Shown here in pieces: positions 18,157-26,388 of a stretch of 64,000 bases of DNA; within the stretch, counting starts at the first letter, position 1, and every line of letters begins with the position of its first letter. Below the pieces are notes generated by a model. That model was not told the DNA's origin. It made no database searches and saw only the letters and a program-made list of their open reading frames with translations. Location: NCBI RefSeq assembly GCF_000347775.1, contig NZ_APAT01000007.1, forward strand, positions 1-64,000. Reading direction: 5' to 3'. Made by a program: the position numbers and the translations under genes. The stretch is from Marinobacter santoriniensis NKSG1. GTDB lineage: Bacteria > Pseudomonadota > Gammaproteobacteria > Pseudomonadales > Oleiphilaceae.

Positions 18157-18744
18157 TTAGCTTGCAAAAACAGGAATTGGATCCTCATAGCCTTTCTCAA
18201 ACTCGTAGAGCTTGCCCTGGAACCACACGTAAAACGCAGGCCAGAACGATCTCTCATCAAGTAGTTTGAGTACTTTATCCAGTGATTCGACGGAGACTTG
18301 TTCACTCAGGCGGAAATACATGTTGTCGTAAAGGTTGGTATGAAACCATTCCTCGAACTCGTATTCTGTCATGGTCTCAGAGGGAAGCCTGCCAAGTTCA
18401 TCATCTGGGTCTGGGCCCGACCACATCATCTTTCGAAAAGATTGGGCGCAGACCATGGGAAGAAGCTCATCGTAGATGAAGGTTCCGTCCTCAGTGATTG
18501 AGTCGAAATAGTCCATTCCATCCTTCATATCCATGCCGATGATTGCGCCTGTCTTGAGCGCTGTCTCGGCGGGCAGCAGCACTGCTTTAGCCTGTGTGGC
18601 CTGGTGCCAGTTCACAAAACCTGCTTTCTGAGCGGCGAGTTCCAAGGCTTCTGTGTGGGTGATCGATAAGCGGCGCTTGTATTGCTTGGCTATTTGCTTG
18701 AGCTGTTGAATGGTTTTCGAAGAGACAGCGGTCGTTACACTCAT
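18157..18744 (-). CDS. Unknown cargo protein with an N-terminal 'GFVNWHQ' helix-turn module
   Basis: This 195-residue protein starts at an ATG with GAGGAAA upstream. Its first 50 residues (TIQQLKQIAKQYKRR, ITHTEALELAAQKAGFVNWHQ) resemble a short N-terminal module I have seen in many plasmid and island proteins of unknown function, where a Leu/Ala-rich helix is followed by G[FY]xxWH. The rest is acidic (DPDDELG, EYEFEEWF) and aromatic-rich with no motif I recognise. It is the tnsD-proximal end of the cargo and runs in the same direction as the hsd genes, 64 bases from the nuclease-like gene. It could be a regulator or antitoxin-like partner, but nothing proves this. Confidence 0.6.
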   Translation of the reverse strand: MSVTTAVSSKTIQQLKQIAKQYKRRLSITHTEALELAAQKAGFVNWHQATQAKAVLLPAETALKTGAIIGMDMKDGMDYFDSITEDGTFIYDELLPMVCAQSFRKMMWSGPDPDDELGRLPSETMTEYEFEEWFHTNLYDNMYFRLSEQVSVESLDKVLKLLDERSFWPAFYVWFQGKLYEFEKGYEDPIPVFAS

Positions 18745-18954
18745 GTGTTTTTCCTCAATTAGCGAAAAAAATGGTGCCCACTGCCATGATTCGCTGAGAA
18801 AATCAGAGCGTAAGAAAAGGTTGGTAAGGGTTGTCCCGTCCGGGTTCGCTAAAGTGGGCAGCGTGCGTCAACCTCGCAGCAGGAATCTTCTCCGACTTTC
18901 GGGATAATTTCAACTGGTAATGTATACCGCTACCTCACTGCTTAATCTTTGGGT

Positions 18955-20328
18955 TTACGTCGGTTGCCCCACTTTCTTGAGAGTTCCTTCGGCGACCTGG
19001 TCTTTAATGAGGTTTTGAGTTTTTGGCAGGTTTCCCAGAAACTTTGTCAGCCAGCGATGCCCGCCAAGCAAGATGTCTAACTCTGAAACGGATATTGGCT
19101 CCGAGAGTTGCAGTATTCGCTCTTGGATCATTTCGCACACTGCTTCATCGAGAGCATGCCAATTTTTTTCTGGGCGTTGCGGTGGCATCGGTGACGGCAA
19201 CTGCTGCTCCAGCCAATCCCTGTCGTTGTGGTAAAGCCAGAAAAAGTCCGCATTCCTCGCTGCTTTGATGTCTTTCCGGATCGCGAAAGGATGCTTTTCC
19301 ATATAATCACGGATGGAGCGTCGGCGCGTCTCCCGCTTGCTGAAAAAATCATCTCTATGGGTGTGGCTCTTTCCAGCAGTTGGCACTCCAAAGCCGGGGA
19401 GGATGAGCTGTTCTTCTTCGTCGGCGTCCCAAAACAAATTAGCATCCCCATCGAACAGCCATTCTGCGAAAAGCAGGTGTTTGATGGGGTGTGCTGGGTA
19501 ATGTGTCTTTGCGCGAAGTAGGGGGCCTACGAACTCGAATGTTAGTAGTTGGTCTGGATACTCGAGCTGGTTATGGTTGTATGTCTTTTCCAGTGTGGCC
19601 CAGTGAGCTTTCAAGGCCGGTATGACTCTCCTCATTCGCACATTGCCGTTTTTGGTTAAAAGGCCTTTTTTGTTCAGCTGAATTCGATAGGCCCTTCGAT
19701 AATCGGGAAACCGTTGCCGGGTTTGTAGCTGCTGGACCACTGAAGCGCCAAAACGGGAAAGTTTCACCGAAGCGTTCTCGGCGGGGATTACGTTCATGTG
19801 GGAGCGAGGCAAAATCAATGAACGATCGAGCGAGAAGTCACTGATGGCTGTACAGAATAATTGTGATGCATGGGTTGGGCAGGCATTCACGCCGGGCAGT
19901 TGATGACTGTTTCGGAAGTATCCAACGCCTATCTGGTTCACATCTTCGGCCAAGCACATCGGACAATGCTTATGGCCGGTTGTGAATTTGAGCTTCGACT
20001 GCGGGAGCCCCGCCTTTTCGCCCACATGGCTGCCAAAATTCAGAAACATCGCGCGTTTTAGTTCCTGAGCCCTTCTTGGGGTTATGAAGCTCGCGAATAG
20101 AGGATACAGCGTGTGGTTCCACAGTAAGGCTTCGGGGGGCAATCCGAAGTAATGCCCGGTCTTCTCGAGTTGTGACGGTAAATAGGCGTTGATCCTGGCC
20201 CTATTGGACGAATACAGCGCTGAGTATGATGCGGACTCGTCCACGTTCCCTGAGAGGAGATGGTATCGGCTAACCAGGCTATAAACAGTCTCTCCTGGAA
20301 ATGGCTGAATATGTATCGAGCTGGTCAT
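18955..20328 (-). CDS. tnsD: TnsD/TniQ-family target-selection protein (long form)
   Basis: TnsD-type proteins bind the chromosomal attachment site and recruit TnsC. The 457-residue protein opens with the TniQ signature (PFPGETVYSLVSRYHLLSG) and carries the zinc site C122-x2-C125 with C150-x2-H153 (CPMC, CPTH). About 250 further residues form the DNA-recognition part expected of TnsD (for example RRRSIRDYMEKHP). It is last in the tns operon, 4 bases after the shorter TniQ gene. By analogy with Tn7 it is the best candidate to recognise the yhiN 3' end; that target is inferred from the insertion site. Confidence 0.88.
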   Translation of the reverse strand: MTSSIHIQPFPGETVYSLVSRYHLLSGNVDESASYSALYSSNRARINAYLPSQLEKTGHYFGLPPEALLWNHTLYPLFASFITPRRAQELKRAMFLNFGSHVGEKAGLPQSKLKFTTGHKHCPMCLAEDVNQIGVGYFRNSHQLPGVNACPTHASQLFCTAISDFSLDRSLILPRSHMNVIPAENASVKLSRFGASVVQQLQTRQRFPDYRRAYRIQLNKKGLLTKNGNVRMRRVIPALKAHWATLEKTYNHNQLEYPDQLLTFEFVGPLLRAKTHYPAHPIKHLLFAEWLFDGDANLFWDADEEEQLILPGFGVPTAGKSHTHRDDFFSKRETRRRSIRDYMEKHPFAIRKDIKAARNADFFWLYHNDRDWLEQQLPSPMPPQRPEKNWHALDEAVCEMIQERILQLSEPISVSELDILLGGHRWLTKFLGNLPKTQNLIKDQVAEGTLKKVGQPT

Positions 20329-20332
20329 AACG

Positions 20333-21280
20333 TTAAAGCCCGCGAGACCATTCTACGGGGTGCGGTGACAGGCCCGCAGCCCAGATCGGTAGCAGGTAAT
20401 AAATGGGGTGCCGGATTTTGGGATCCGTTGATTCAAAGGTTGCTCGAATGAAGTTTGGTCGCGCTCTACCCCGGTAGGTCAGTCGGTCGCCCTGATAGAA
20501 TTCGAAGATTGTCTCCAGTAGCGGTATGCCCGCGACGTCTTCTACGTAACCAACGATTTCCTCGTACCTGCGGGTTCTTGCCCATCCAGGCTTTTTAGGC
20601 ACTCCCCAGACGTTTTCGAAGGTTGCTTTGAGAACCTCAAGGCCGACCCAGCTGCCAGACGCCTGGCAGCTCGCGAATAATTCCATTAGCCAGCATTCCC
20701 AGCGATTCTCCATCAAATTGTCACTGCCTTGGACAGTGTTTTCATGGGCATCTCGAGGTAGTTGAAAATCGTTTAGGGTCTTTAACCCGGAGCTGAGTAG
20801 CGGTGCCTGATGGATTTTGCATCGCTTGATTGATGGTATTTGATGACTCAGGTGCCAGTACCCGAAGCCCACTTCTCGCGTGTCCGTCTTGATGCATTCG
20901 TTGCAGAACCTCCAAGACTTGTCGAATGTGAGCATTCGGTCATTCATGAGAGTGTTGGGGGCGGGAATGGAAGATTGATCGTTTTCCCACGCTGTGTGTA
21001 GCTGGTCTTGGATTCTCGATGGTAGGGATAGCTTCAGGAGTGGAACGAGCGTATGGTCCCGAGCGACCTTGCTCAGAGATTGCATGAGCAAGGTCGCGGC
21101 AGTCTTGAGCGCCGTATGGAAGGTTTGGTTGGAAACGTCCTGCGGCTTCAAGGGGCCTGCTGCTAATCCAAGCTGCGCTTTCGTGCGATCAATTGTAGCG
21201 TTGCCTGCAATTTGGTGATATCGAGCAAAAATGGAGAACAGGTGCTCGTCAGGCATCAGAACAGGGAAAAACGAGACCAT
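20333..21280 (-). CDS. tniQ: TniQ-family transposition protein (short form)
   Basis: This 315-residue TniQ protein opens with LMPDEHLFSIFARYHQIAG and has the zinc site C126-x2-C129 and C154-x2-H157. I chose the ATG at 21280, one base after the tnsC stop, because GGAGAG lies upstream; a TTG at 21301 would overlap tnsC. TniQ proteins bridge the TnsC ATPase and a targeting module. Having both this and a longer TnsD-like protein suggests either two targeting routes or a cooperating pair. No CRISPR effector is present, so it is not a CRISPR-associated TniQ. It continues directly into tnsD with a 4-base gap. Confidence 0.87.
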   Translation of the reverse strand: MVSFFPVLMPDEHLFSIFARYHQIAGNATIDRTKAQLGLAAGPLKPQDVSNQTFHTALKTAATLLMQSLSKVARDHTLVPLLKLSLPSRIQDQLHTAWENDQSSIPAPNTLMNDRMLTFDKSWRFCNECIKTDTREVGFGYWHLSHQIPSIKRCKIHQAPLLSSGLKTLNDFQLPRDAHENTVQGSDNLMENRWECWLMELFASCQASGSWVGLEVLKATFENVWGVPKKPGWARTRRYEEIVGYVEDVAGIPLLETIFEFYQGDRLTYRGRARPNFIRATFESTDPKIRHPIYYLLPIWAAGLSPHPVEWSRGL

Positions 21281-21281
21281 G

Positions 21282-22694
21282 CTATTCGGCCTCTCCACCA
21301 AGAAACTCCGCGCCTTTGCCTTCTGCTAATTTTGTTTCGAGATTTTCTTTGATCTTGAAAAGCTGCCGCTTCTGGCTTGCTGACAGTCCAGCCTCAGCAA
21401 TGGCATCATCCACATGATTTTTGACCATTTTGGCTGCCTCGCCCCGGAATTCTTCGGTTTTCGCGAGATTTATCAAGTGTCCGATTGGCACAGAACTGCT
21501 TCCTCCCTCGAGCCAAACGGAAACTGGCAGCAGGTCCTCGTATTGCCTTGGGTTTCCCTTCCGCAGTGCAGACAATGCGTGCCTCAATAACCCGAAGTGC
21601 TGCTTATAGACGCCCCTGAGGGTTGATGCTGAAATGGACTCGACTCCGGATGAGATTGCTTCAAGGTTCGCAAGTTGCATGAGCTTGAACAGGCAGAACG
21701 GGATCCCTTGTGAAAGCTCGTAAAGTGTATTCTCGAGTTTCTGGTCTAGTCTCTTTGGATTTTTCACCCACTGGAATGTCCAGACTGCACGGACAAGAGT
21801 CTTCCAATCTTGTTCGTCATTCTTGAGCTGGCCCAGTTCGTAGAAACCGGCGCTTCCCGCGCGCCTCCCCGACCTGAATTTTGCGCTGAAAAGCCGCAAA
21901 GCTGCTGGTGTGCCAACCTTAATGATTGGGATTTTTGCGTTATTGGTTATCGAGTCGAAGAACTGAAGTATGACTTCGTCACCGCCTGCCTTCGCAACGT
22001 TAAGATTTTGAAACTCATCTATAATAATCATTCCGACGCAATGACTTGCACAGATCTGATGGATGGCGGTTTCCAACTCGCTAATGCCTTTCCGGCTGTT
22101 GCTATACTGCACGTAGTAGTTGGTTTCGAGCGCCTCATCTAAGGCAGAAAAAAAGCTCAAACATAACGCCTTTCGAACCGCATCCGGTGGAATCTCAATT
22201 TTCAAATACACAACTTGCTTCTGTATGTAGGGTTCGTCGTTATAGCTTTCATGCTCAATGACCTGGGGGAAGCACGACAAGATACTGTTGATGAGTGTGC
22301 TTTTCCCAGCTCCAGACAAGCCGGTTATGAGTATCGAGTCCGCAGTGGTTTTACTGTTGATCTGTACGTTTTGTGTTACTCCATAAAGCCACTGCTCAGT
22401 CGCTGGTCGCAATGGATTTCTGTCCTGATACCCAGCAATCAACGTCGTGTACATGGTTGCGTAGACATCTTGGTAAACCGAGAGTGGAATGACGCAGCGT
22501 TCCAATCGTTTGGTGATAAGCTCACGTTCGTGATCATGCCAGTCGCGCTGAGCAGGATTGAAATCCGGTAGTCTGGCGACCGCATCAATGAGCCGGTTCG
22601 GTGAAAGCCTTCCTGGAATCGCTTCAATGAGTGGGTTGCCCTGGTTTTCCTCCAAACGCTGAGATAAGTATTCTGCTTTAGCTATCGTTGTCAT
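21282..22694 (-). CDS. tnsC: TnsC-type AAA+ ATPase, transposition regulator
   Basis: TnsC links target-site proteins to the TnsAB transposase and controls activation by ATP. The 470-residue protein shows Walker A GLSGAGKST (125-133), Walker B GMIIIDEFQNL with D226-E227, and a sensor-type strand (KIPIIKVGTPAALRLF). The C-terminal 100 residues are charged and likely contact TniQ or TnsA. Its start overlaps the end of tnsB by 17 bases and its stop lies one base from the tniQ start, so it is in the middle of a tightly packed operon. Confidence 0.93.
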   Translation of the reverse strand: MTTIAKAEYLSQRLEENQGNPLIEAIPGRLSPNRLIDAVARLPDFNPAQRDWHDHERELITKRLERCVIPLSVYQDVYATMYTTLIAGYQDRNPLRPATEQWLYGVTQNVQINSKTTADSILITGLSGAGKSTLINSILSCFPQVIEHESYNDEPYIQKQVVYLKIEIPPDAVRKALCLSFFSALDEALETNYYVQYSNSRKGISELETAIHQICASHCVGMIIIDEFQNLNVAKAGGDEVILQFFDSITNNAKIPIIKVGTPAALRLFSAKFRSGRRAGSAGFYELGQLKNDEQDWKTLVRAVWTFQWVKNPKRLDQKLENTLYELSQGIPFCLFKLMQLANLEAISSGVESISASTLRGVYKQHFGLLRHALSALRKGNPRQYEDLLPVSVWLEGGSSSVPIGHLINLAKTEEFRGEAAKMVKNHVDDAIAEAGLSASQKRQLFKIKENLETKLAEGKGAEFLGGEAE

Positions 22695-24849
22695 CGGTGC
22701 TCCCGAAAAGGTTGTTCATTGCATCTTGGTGTGCGGTGTTGCGCTTGGAATGGTCCTTAGTGCCATGTGCGATGTCTGGCTGTTCAGCAATGCCATACTG
22801 TGAATTTGTGTAACGTTGCAGCCGCTCGCGTTCCTGCTGCTGCTCGTGTTCAATGTCGAGCCCGCGATTCTCGGTTATTGATTGCGTCTTGATTTCTGAG
22901 ACAGGCAACCTGATCTGCTCAGACTGAGCCTTCTTGACGAGCCGTTTGGTGTTTTCGAGGAGTGACAGTTCTGAGGCAAGCACCTCTGGTGCCTGTTCAA
23001 GCTCCTTGTTGTGCTCGCGGCTCAGCTGAACTTCCACTTCGTCGAAAGAACAACCTTGGAATCGAGCGGAGTCGTGCTTCAGAAAAGCAATCTGTAGGCC
23101 GTCAGATGTGCACAAAAAAATTCGATCGGTACTATGACGCATAAATCGAACATCAAACCTTTTGGTTCGATTCCGATTCATGCTTTGATCTTGATGACCG
23201 TTCACTAAGGTCCATTGGCAGGAATACCAAAGTTTGTTGAAGTAAACTCCCTCCCGATGTACCGATGCCTCGCCTTTCTCAAGAAGGTTCAGATAGAGCT
23301 GTTCTTCCGAAAGCTTCTTGCCCGAGAACGGTCGATGTTTTACGCCCCAGTTCCAAACATCTCTTCTATGGAATGGAACTTCATCAATTGTCATTTCCCG
23401 AGTGAACAGCCGTGATGAGCATTTCTCAAAGTTGTTGTGATGAATAATGTACGGAATTAATCGGCGATATAGTTCCGGAAGAGTTAGGACCGCATCAAGC
23501 TTAGGATCTTTTGCTCCCCTGGTTTTATAATCTTTTTCGACAAATCCGGGCAGGCCGGAGAGAAGATTGTTGTTGTAGTGGTCGAAAGATTTTTCCACCA
23601 GCCCTTTATCATCGCCACGGTAGGCGCGACCAAACTGTACTGTTATACCCAAATCTTCGATTAGACTCTCCGAACGCCTAGAGGTAAGTTCGGCGTTGTC
23701 GCCAAATAATTTCAGGCAAGGTACTGCCATAGGCCAGTCACTTTCAGTGATGGTGAGCCCGAATTCTCTTGCAAACGAAACTTTTGAGCGAAATGCATTG
23801 AAGAGTGCAAGTCGCATTGCATCAAATGAGCTGGAAAAGAGCGAAACGTAAATGCCTACTATGGCTTCTGAAAAGACATCCACTACAGAGTAAATGGTGG
23901 GCCTTCCCACAATTAAGGTCCGCAGCTTGTCGAGTTGAGACACGAGATATATGTCGCCCGGAGTAGCGTCAATTTGATAAATTTCGCCTGGCCCATTAGG
24001 CACAACTATATCGCCGGATCTACCCTTGAGGTCTTTATCGTATTTGCTGCTCCCCATTCGCATCCTTGGAGCGTTGATTCCCTTTTCATTTTCGTAGGAT
24101 TTCGTCCAGCTCCTAAACTGGGACATGGATGGGTAACTTTGGCCAGGCAAAATTTCATACCTAATTTCACCGTCTGGTTGAACTCGCATGCAGCCTGAGA
24201 AATGCAGCGCCTTAAAGTGTTCGTAAACTTTGGTGAGAGGTAGGCCTCCCGGGATAAGGTAATGCTTCTTAAGTACTCTCTCGAGGTTGCGCTCGTCCTC
24301 CGGCGTTTTGTGTTTGTAAGGAGCTTTCGGAGACTTAGGCTTGCGACCCAAACGGACTCCGGATAGCCTCCGCTTATTGCCTTTTCGATTCCTGTTATCC
24401 GGTAGGAGAGCGTTCTTTGTCTGGCCGAATTGAAGGAAAAGGTAGATCCATGTATATATTTGGGAGCGCCTCACGCCGGAGGCTTCTGCCGCTTGGGAAA
24501 CGAGCTTTGAACCGTAAGTTGGTATCAGGAACTCCTCAAGGTTTTCGATAATAGGAGCTATCGCACTGAATTTTTTGTCACGTTTCTGGATTGCTTTCGA
24601 TGTTTGTTGATTATCAGGAAGTAAACGAAATGATGGTAACTCCATTTCTGCCGTTGTAATTAGTCCGCCTTCAATCCAAACCATAACTGTCGTTAGTGGG
24701 AAGACGCATGGCTTCCTTGGCTTTCCTGTGTAATTGATAAGAAATATACGGTTCGTACGATAATCACTGAACACCACAACCATAGTTTCAGATATCGGGC
24801 TTCTACTAATGTCCTCCAAAGGCAATAGCAGCGTGTTTACACTAAGCAT
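22678..24849 (-). CDS. tnsB: TnsB-type DDE transposase
   Basis: TnsB binds the element ends and performs the 3' strand breakage and joining. The 723-residue protein has an N-terminal helix-turn-helix region, then an RNase H-like core with D294 (IYQIDATPGD), D384 (LFGDNAELTS) and E419 (GDDKGLVEKSF). The last two lie 35 residues apart, the same spacing as in Tn7 TnsB (DD35E). The C-terminal 120 residues are charged, as expected of the TnsC-contacting tail. It overlaps tnsA by 8 bases and tnsC by 17. Catalytic residues are complete, so the transposase may be active. Confidence 0.95.
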   Translation of the reverse strand: MLSVNTLLLPLEDISRSPISETMVVVFSDYRTNRIFLINYTGKPRKPCVFPLTTVMVWIEGGLITTAEMELPSFRLLPDNQQTSKAIQKRDKKFSAIAPIIENLEEFLIPTYGSKLVSQAAEASGVRRSQIYTWIYLFLQFGQTKNALLPDNRNRKGNKRRLSGVRLGRKPKSPKAPYKHKTPEDERNLERVLKKHYLIPGGLPLTKVYEHFKALHFSGCMRVQPDGEIRYEILPGQSYPSMSQFRSWTKSYENEKGINAPRMRMGSSKYDKDLKGRSGDIVVPNGPGEIYQIDATPGDIYLVSQLDKLRTLIVGRPTIYSVVDVFSEAIVGIYVSLFSSSFDAMRLALFNAFRSKVSFAREFGLTITESDWPMAVPCLKLFGDNAELTSRRSESLIEDLGITVQFGRAYRGDDKGLVEKSFDHYNNNLLSGLPGFVEKDYKTRGAKDPKLDAVLTLPELYRRLIPYIIHHNNFEKCSSRLFTREMTIDEVPFHRRDVWNWGVKHRPFSGKKLSEEQLYLNLLEKGEASVHREGVYFNKLWYSCQWTLVNGHQDQSMNRNRTKRFDVRFMRHSTDRIFLCTSDGLQIAFLKHDSARFQGCSFDEVEVQLSREHNKELEQAPEVLASELSLLENTKRLVKKAQSEQIRLPVSEIKTQSITENRGLDIEHEQQQERERLQRYTNSQYGIAEQPDIAHGTKDHSKRNTAHQDAMNNLFGSTDDNDS

Positions 24850-25642
24850 TTATGACAATGCCTAGGTCGATGGGTTTTTTTTCAAGATGGATTGGTATAT
24901 TTAGATTGACGGCTATGATTCGATGCCAAAGGCAGTGAAATAATACCGATGATGATAGTTTATAATCTATGTTTAACTTTATAGATGTTTCTTCTATGGC
25001 GTCTGATATGCTTATGTTCTTTTTTTCCAAAATTGCTGATTGAAAAATTTTAATCCAAGAAGGTATCGAAACGGAATTCGTAACTGAAGTTTCGGCATAA
25101 TGTCGTAGAAGGCCGAGATTCATACAGGCAATCGTTTTAAGCTGATTGTCTAGGACGATGTGCCACTTAACGCCCTGTAATTCCCAATAGGCCTTCTCTA
25201 TGGCCTGTTTCTGTATGGTGCGATCATGCTCCAGTGCCTTCATTGGCTTAACCGAATATGCTTCCCACTCGCCGTTATCAAGCTGGATGAAAAAGTCAGT
25301 GGTGAGGATCATATCTGTTGTTGTACGTGTATACCTTGGATGATTAATTTTCAACTCGTTAGCAATCCCTTTTGTCATGCTTAAAGGAAGCATGGGAAAT
25401 TGTTCGTATATTGAAATAACCTCTGGTTTAAATTCCAAGTTTACGAAAAAGCTGTATTCATTAGCTGACAGAAAGTGATGAACACGATTGGACTTGATGC
25501 CTCGACACCTGTGTTTTGTCCCAAATGACGGAACATCCTCGGTCCTGATAAATGGGTTATATCTGCCTTTGTTCCAATCTGTTTGCCAGGTTTTTACCCA
25601 CCTGTCTCTGTCGATACTCTTTATGCCCCGTCTTTTCTTCAT
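24842..25642 (-). CDS. tnsA: TnsA-type endonuclease, heteromeric transposase subunit
   Basis: TnsA cuts the 5' strands at the transposon ends, allowing cut-and-paste movement. The 266-residue protein has an N-terminal nuclease domain with candidate residues E62 (SANEYSFF), D116 (TTDFFI) and K132 (YSVKP), positions nearly equal to those of Tn7 TnsA (E63, D114, K132). The C-terminal winged-helix half is present. The gene is far more AT-rich than its neighbours and uses A/T-ending codons. It starts the leftward tns operon; GGGTGA precedes its ATG. An intact TnsA argues for cut-and-paste rather than replicative movement. Confidence 0.94.
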   Translation of the reverse strand: MKKRRGIKSIDRDRWVKTWQTDWNKGRYNPFIRTEDVPSFGTKHRCRGIKSNRVHHFLSANEYSFFVNLEFKPEVISIYEQFPMLPLSMTKGIANELKINHPRYTRTTTDMILTTDFFIQLDNGEWEAYSVKPMKALEHDRTIQKQAIEKAYWELQGVKWHIVLDNQLKTIACMNLGLLRHYAETSVTNSVSIPSWIKIFQSAILEKKNISISDAIEETSIKLNIDYKLSSSVLFHCLWHRIIAVNLNIPIHLEKKPIDLGIVINA

Positions 25643-25955
25643 GATTCACCCAATTAAGTTTTTCAGAATGATATCAGTCGTAAATTATTTTGAGGAAGGA
25701 ATATTTTATTATAAGGTGCTTATTAATTTTGCTCTAAATAATTACGAATTTAATATTTAATAAAAAAATATTTATATGTTAAGTATTTGTATTTCGTGTA
25801 TTAATTTTATTGTCTATTTGTTTCTTTAAAATATTAATATATTTAGGTTTACGTCTTATATTTCTTTTTGGAATATGGCCTATTTGTTGTCCGAGAAAAT
25901 TTGATGTGCTTATTGAATTTTGCGCTTTACTTGGGTGAAAAGAGGAGAGGAATTG
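25643..25955. promoter_or_regulatory. Very AT-rich intergenic region between tnsA and the right-end gene
   Basis: This stretch of about 310 bases is dominated by A/T runs and holds no convincing gene. It must contain the promoter of the leftward tns operon and that of the rightward small gene at 25956. No clear operator or paired repeat is visible; a partial match to the end repeat (TTGTCC at 25887-25892) is weak. Confidence 0.45.
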
Positions 25956-26249
25956 ATGGATGAACCTAATGACTCGGCGAAGTTGAAACGCCTATCAGAG
26001 TTGCACGATGAATTTCTGCGATCCCTGAGACCGAATCGCGGGCTCAGATCCATTCATGTTGCTTCAGGGTGTCTGGAATTTGGAGAGTGGTTCCTATCGA
26101 GGTGGGATCGAGAGGTCACATCAAGACAGGACTTCGTTTACATTTCGGATGCACATTACAAGCGATCTGGATTTTACGTCGATTATGACAGCATTTTGGG
26201 TATCGACTACGACGACTTGGTCGAAGCGCTGATCGGCCAAGGCCGATAA
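25956..26249 (+). CDS. Unknown 97-residue protein between tnsA and the right transposon end
   Basis: The ATG at 25956 has a strong AGGAGAGG five bases upstream; an upstream start at 25920 is less likely. The product begins MDEPNDSAKLKRL and is acidic, with two long helices (KLKRLSELHDEFLRSL, YDDLVEALIGQ) and a central SIHVASGCLEFGEWFLSRW. I recognise no family. It lies inside the element because the end repeats follow it at 26305-26380. A gene in this position, divergent from tnsA, is unusual for Tn7, where tnsA is next to the end. It could be cargo or an accessory factor for transposition or its control. Confidence 0.6.
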   Translation: MDEPNDSAKLKRLSELHDEFLRSLRPNRGLRSIHVASGCLEFGEWFLSRWDREVTSRQDFVYISDAHYKRSGFYVDYDSILGIDYDDLVEALIGQGR

Positions 26250-26304
26250 CACAAAGTTGCTTCGTGTGCCTTAAAACCTTCCCGCTCGGCATCTGGCCCT
26301 CGGA

Positions 26305-26380
26305 ATTGTCCAAAAACAATTATGGATTCTTCTGGTTTGTCTCAAAACAATTACGATTGTCTAAATCTGAATTATTTCAG
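26305..26380. repeat. Right transposon end: three tandem TnsB-type binding repeats
   Basis: Three related repeats lie at 26305-26329, 26336-26359 and 26356-26380, each starting TTGTC or TTTGTC on the plus strand. Read outward-in on the minus strand, two contain TAATTGTTTT-N3-ACA and the outermost contains TAATTCAGATTTAGACA. They lie between the small cargo gene and the yhiN stop and match the repeat near base 87 in inverted orientation. Close packing is like the Tn7 right end. The terminus is probably at 26377-26379. Confidence 0.75.
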
Positions 26381-26388
26381 GTCATGAC

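Larger units (their letters stand above)
1..26379. mobile_element. Tn7-like transposon carrying a defence island, inserted at the 3' end of yhiN
   Basis: The element is defined by a leftward tnsA-tnsB-tnsC-tniQ-tnsD block (18955-25642), three related repeats just outside it at 26305-26380, and an inverted matching copy near base 87. The tnsA-side end lies about 10 bases past the yhiN stop, the arrangement Tn7 has with glmS. Cargo between tnsD and the left end is mostly restriction and other defence genes. The exact right terminus is inferred as the TGA at 26379-26377 read on the minus strand; the 5 bases outside it (26380-26384) would be the target duplication. The left terminus is at or just before base 1, so the duplication cannot be checked here. 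I recall yhiN as a known attachment site of some Tn7-like elements, which needs verification. Confidence 0.85.

Noticed and set aside
25887-25905. Partial TnsB-like repeat starting TTGTCC in the AT-rich region
   Set aside because: About 12 of 17 matches in a very AT-rich stretch, 400 bases from the real end; likely chance.
1-26380. CRISPR array or cas genes inside the Tn7-like element (as in CRISPR-associated transposons)
   Set aside because: No regularly spaced repeats and no Cas protein pattern seen anywhere in the island.
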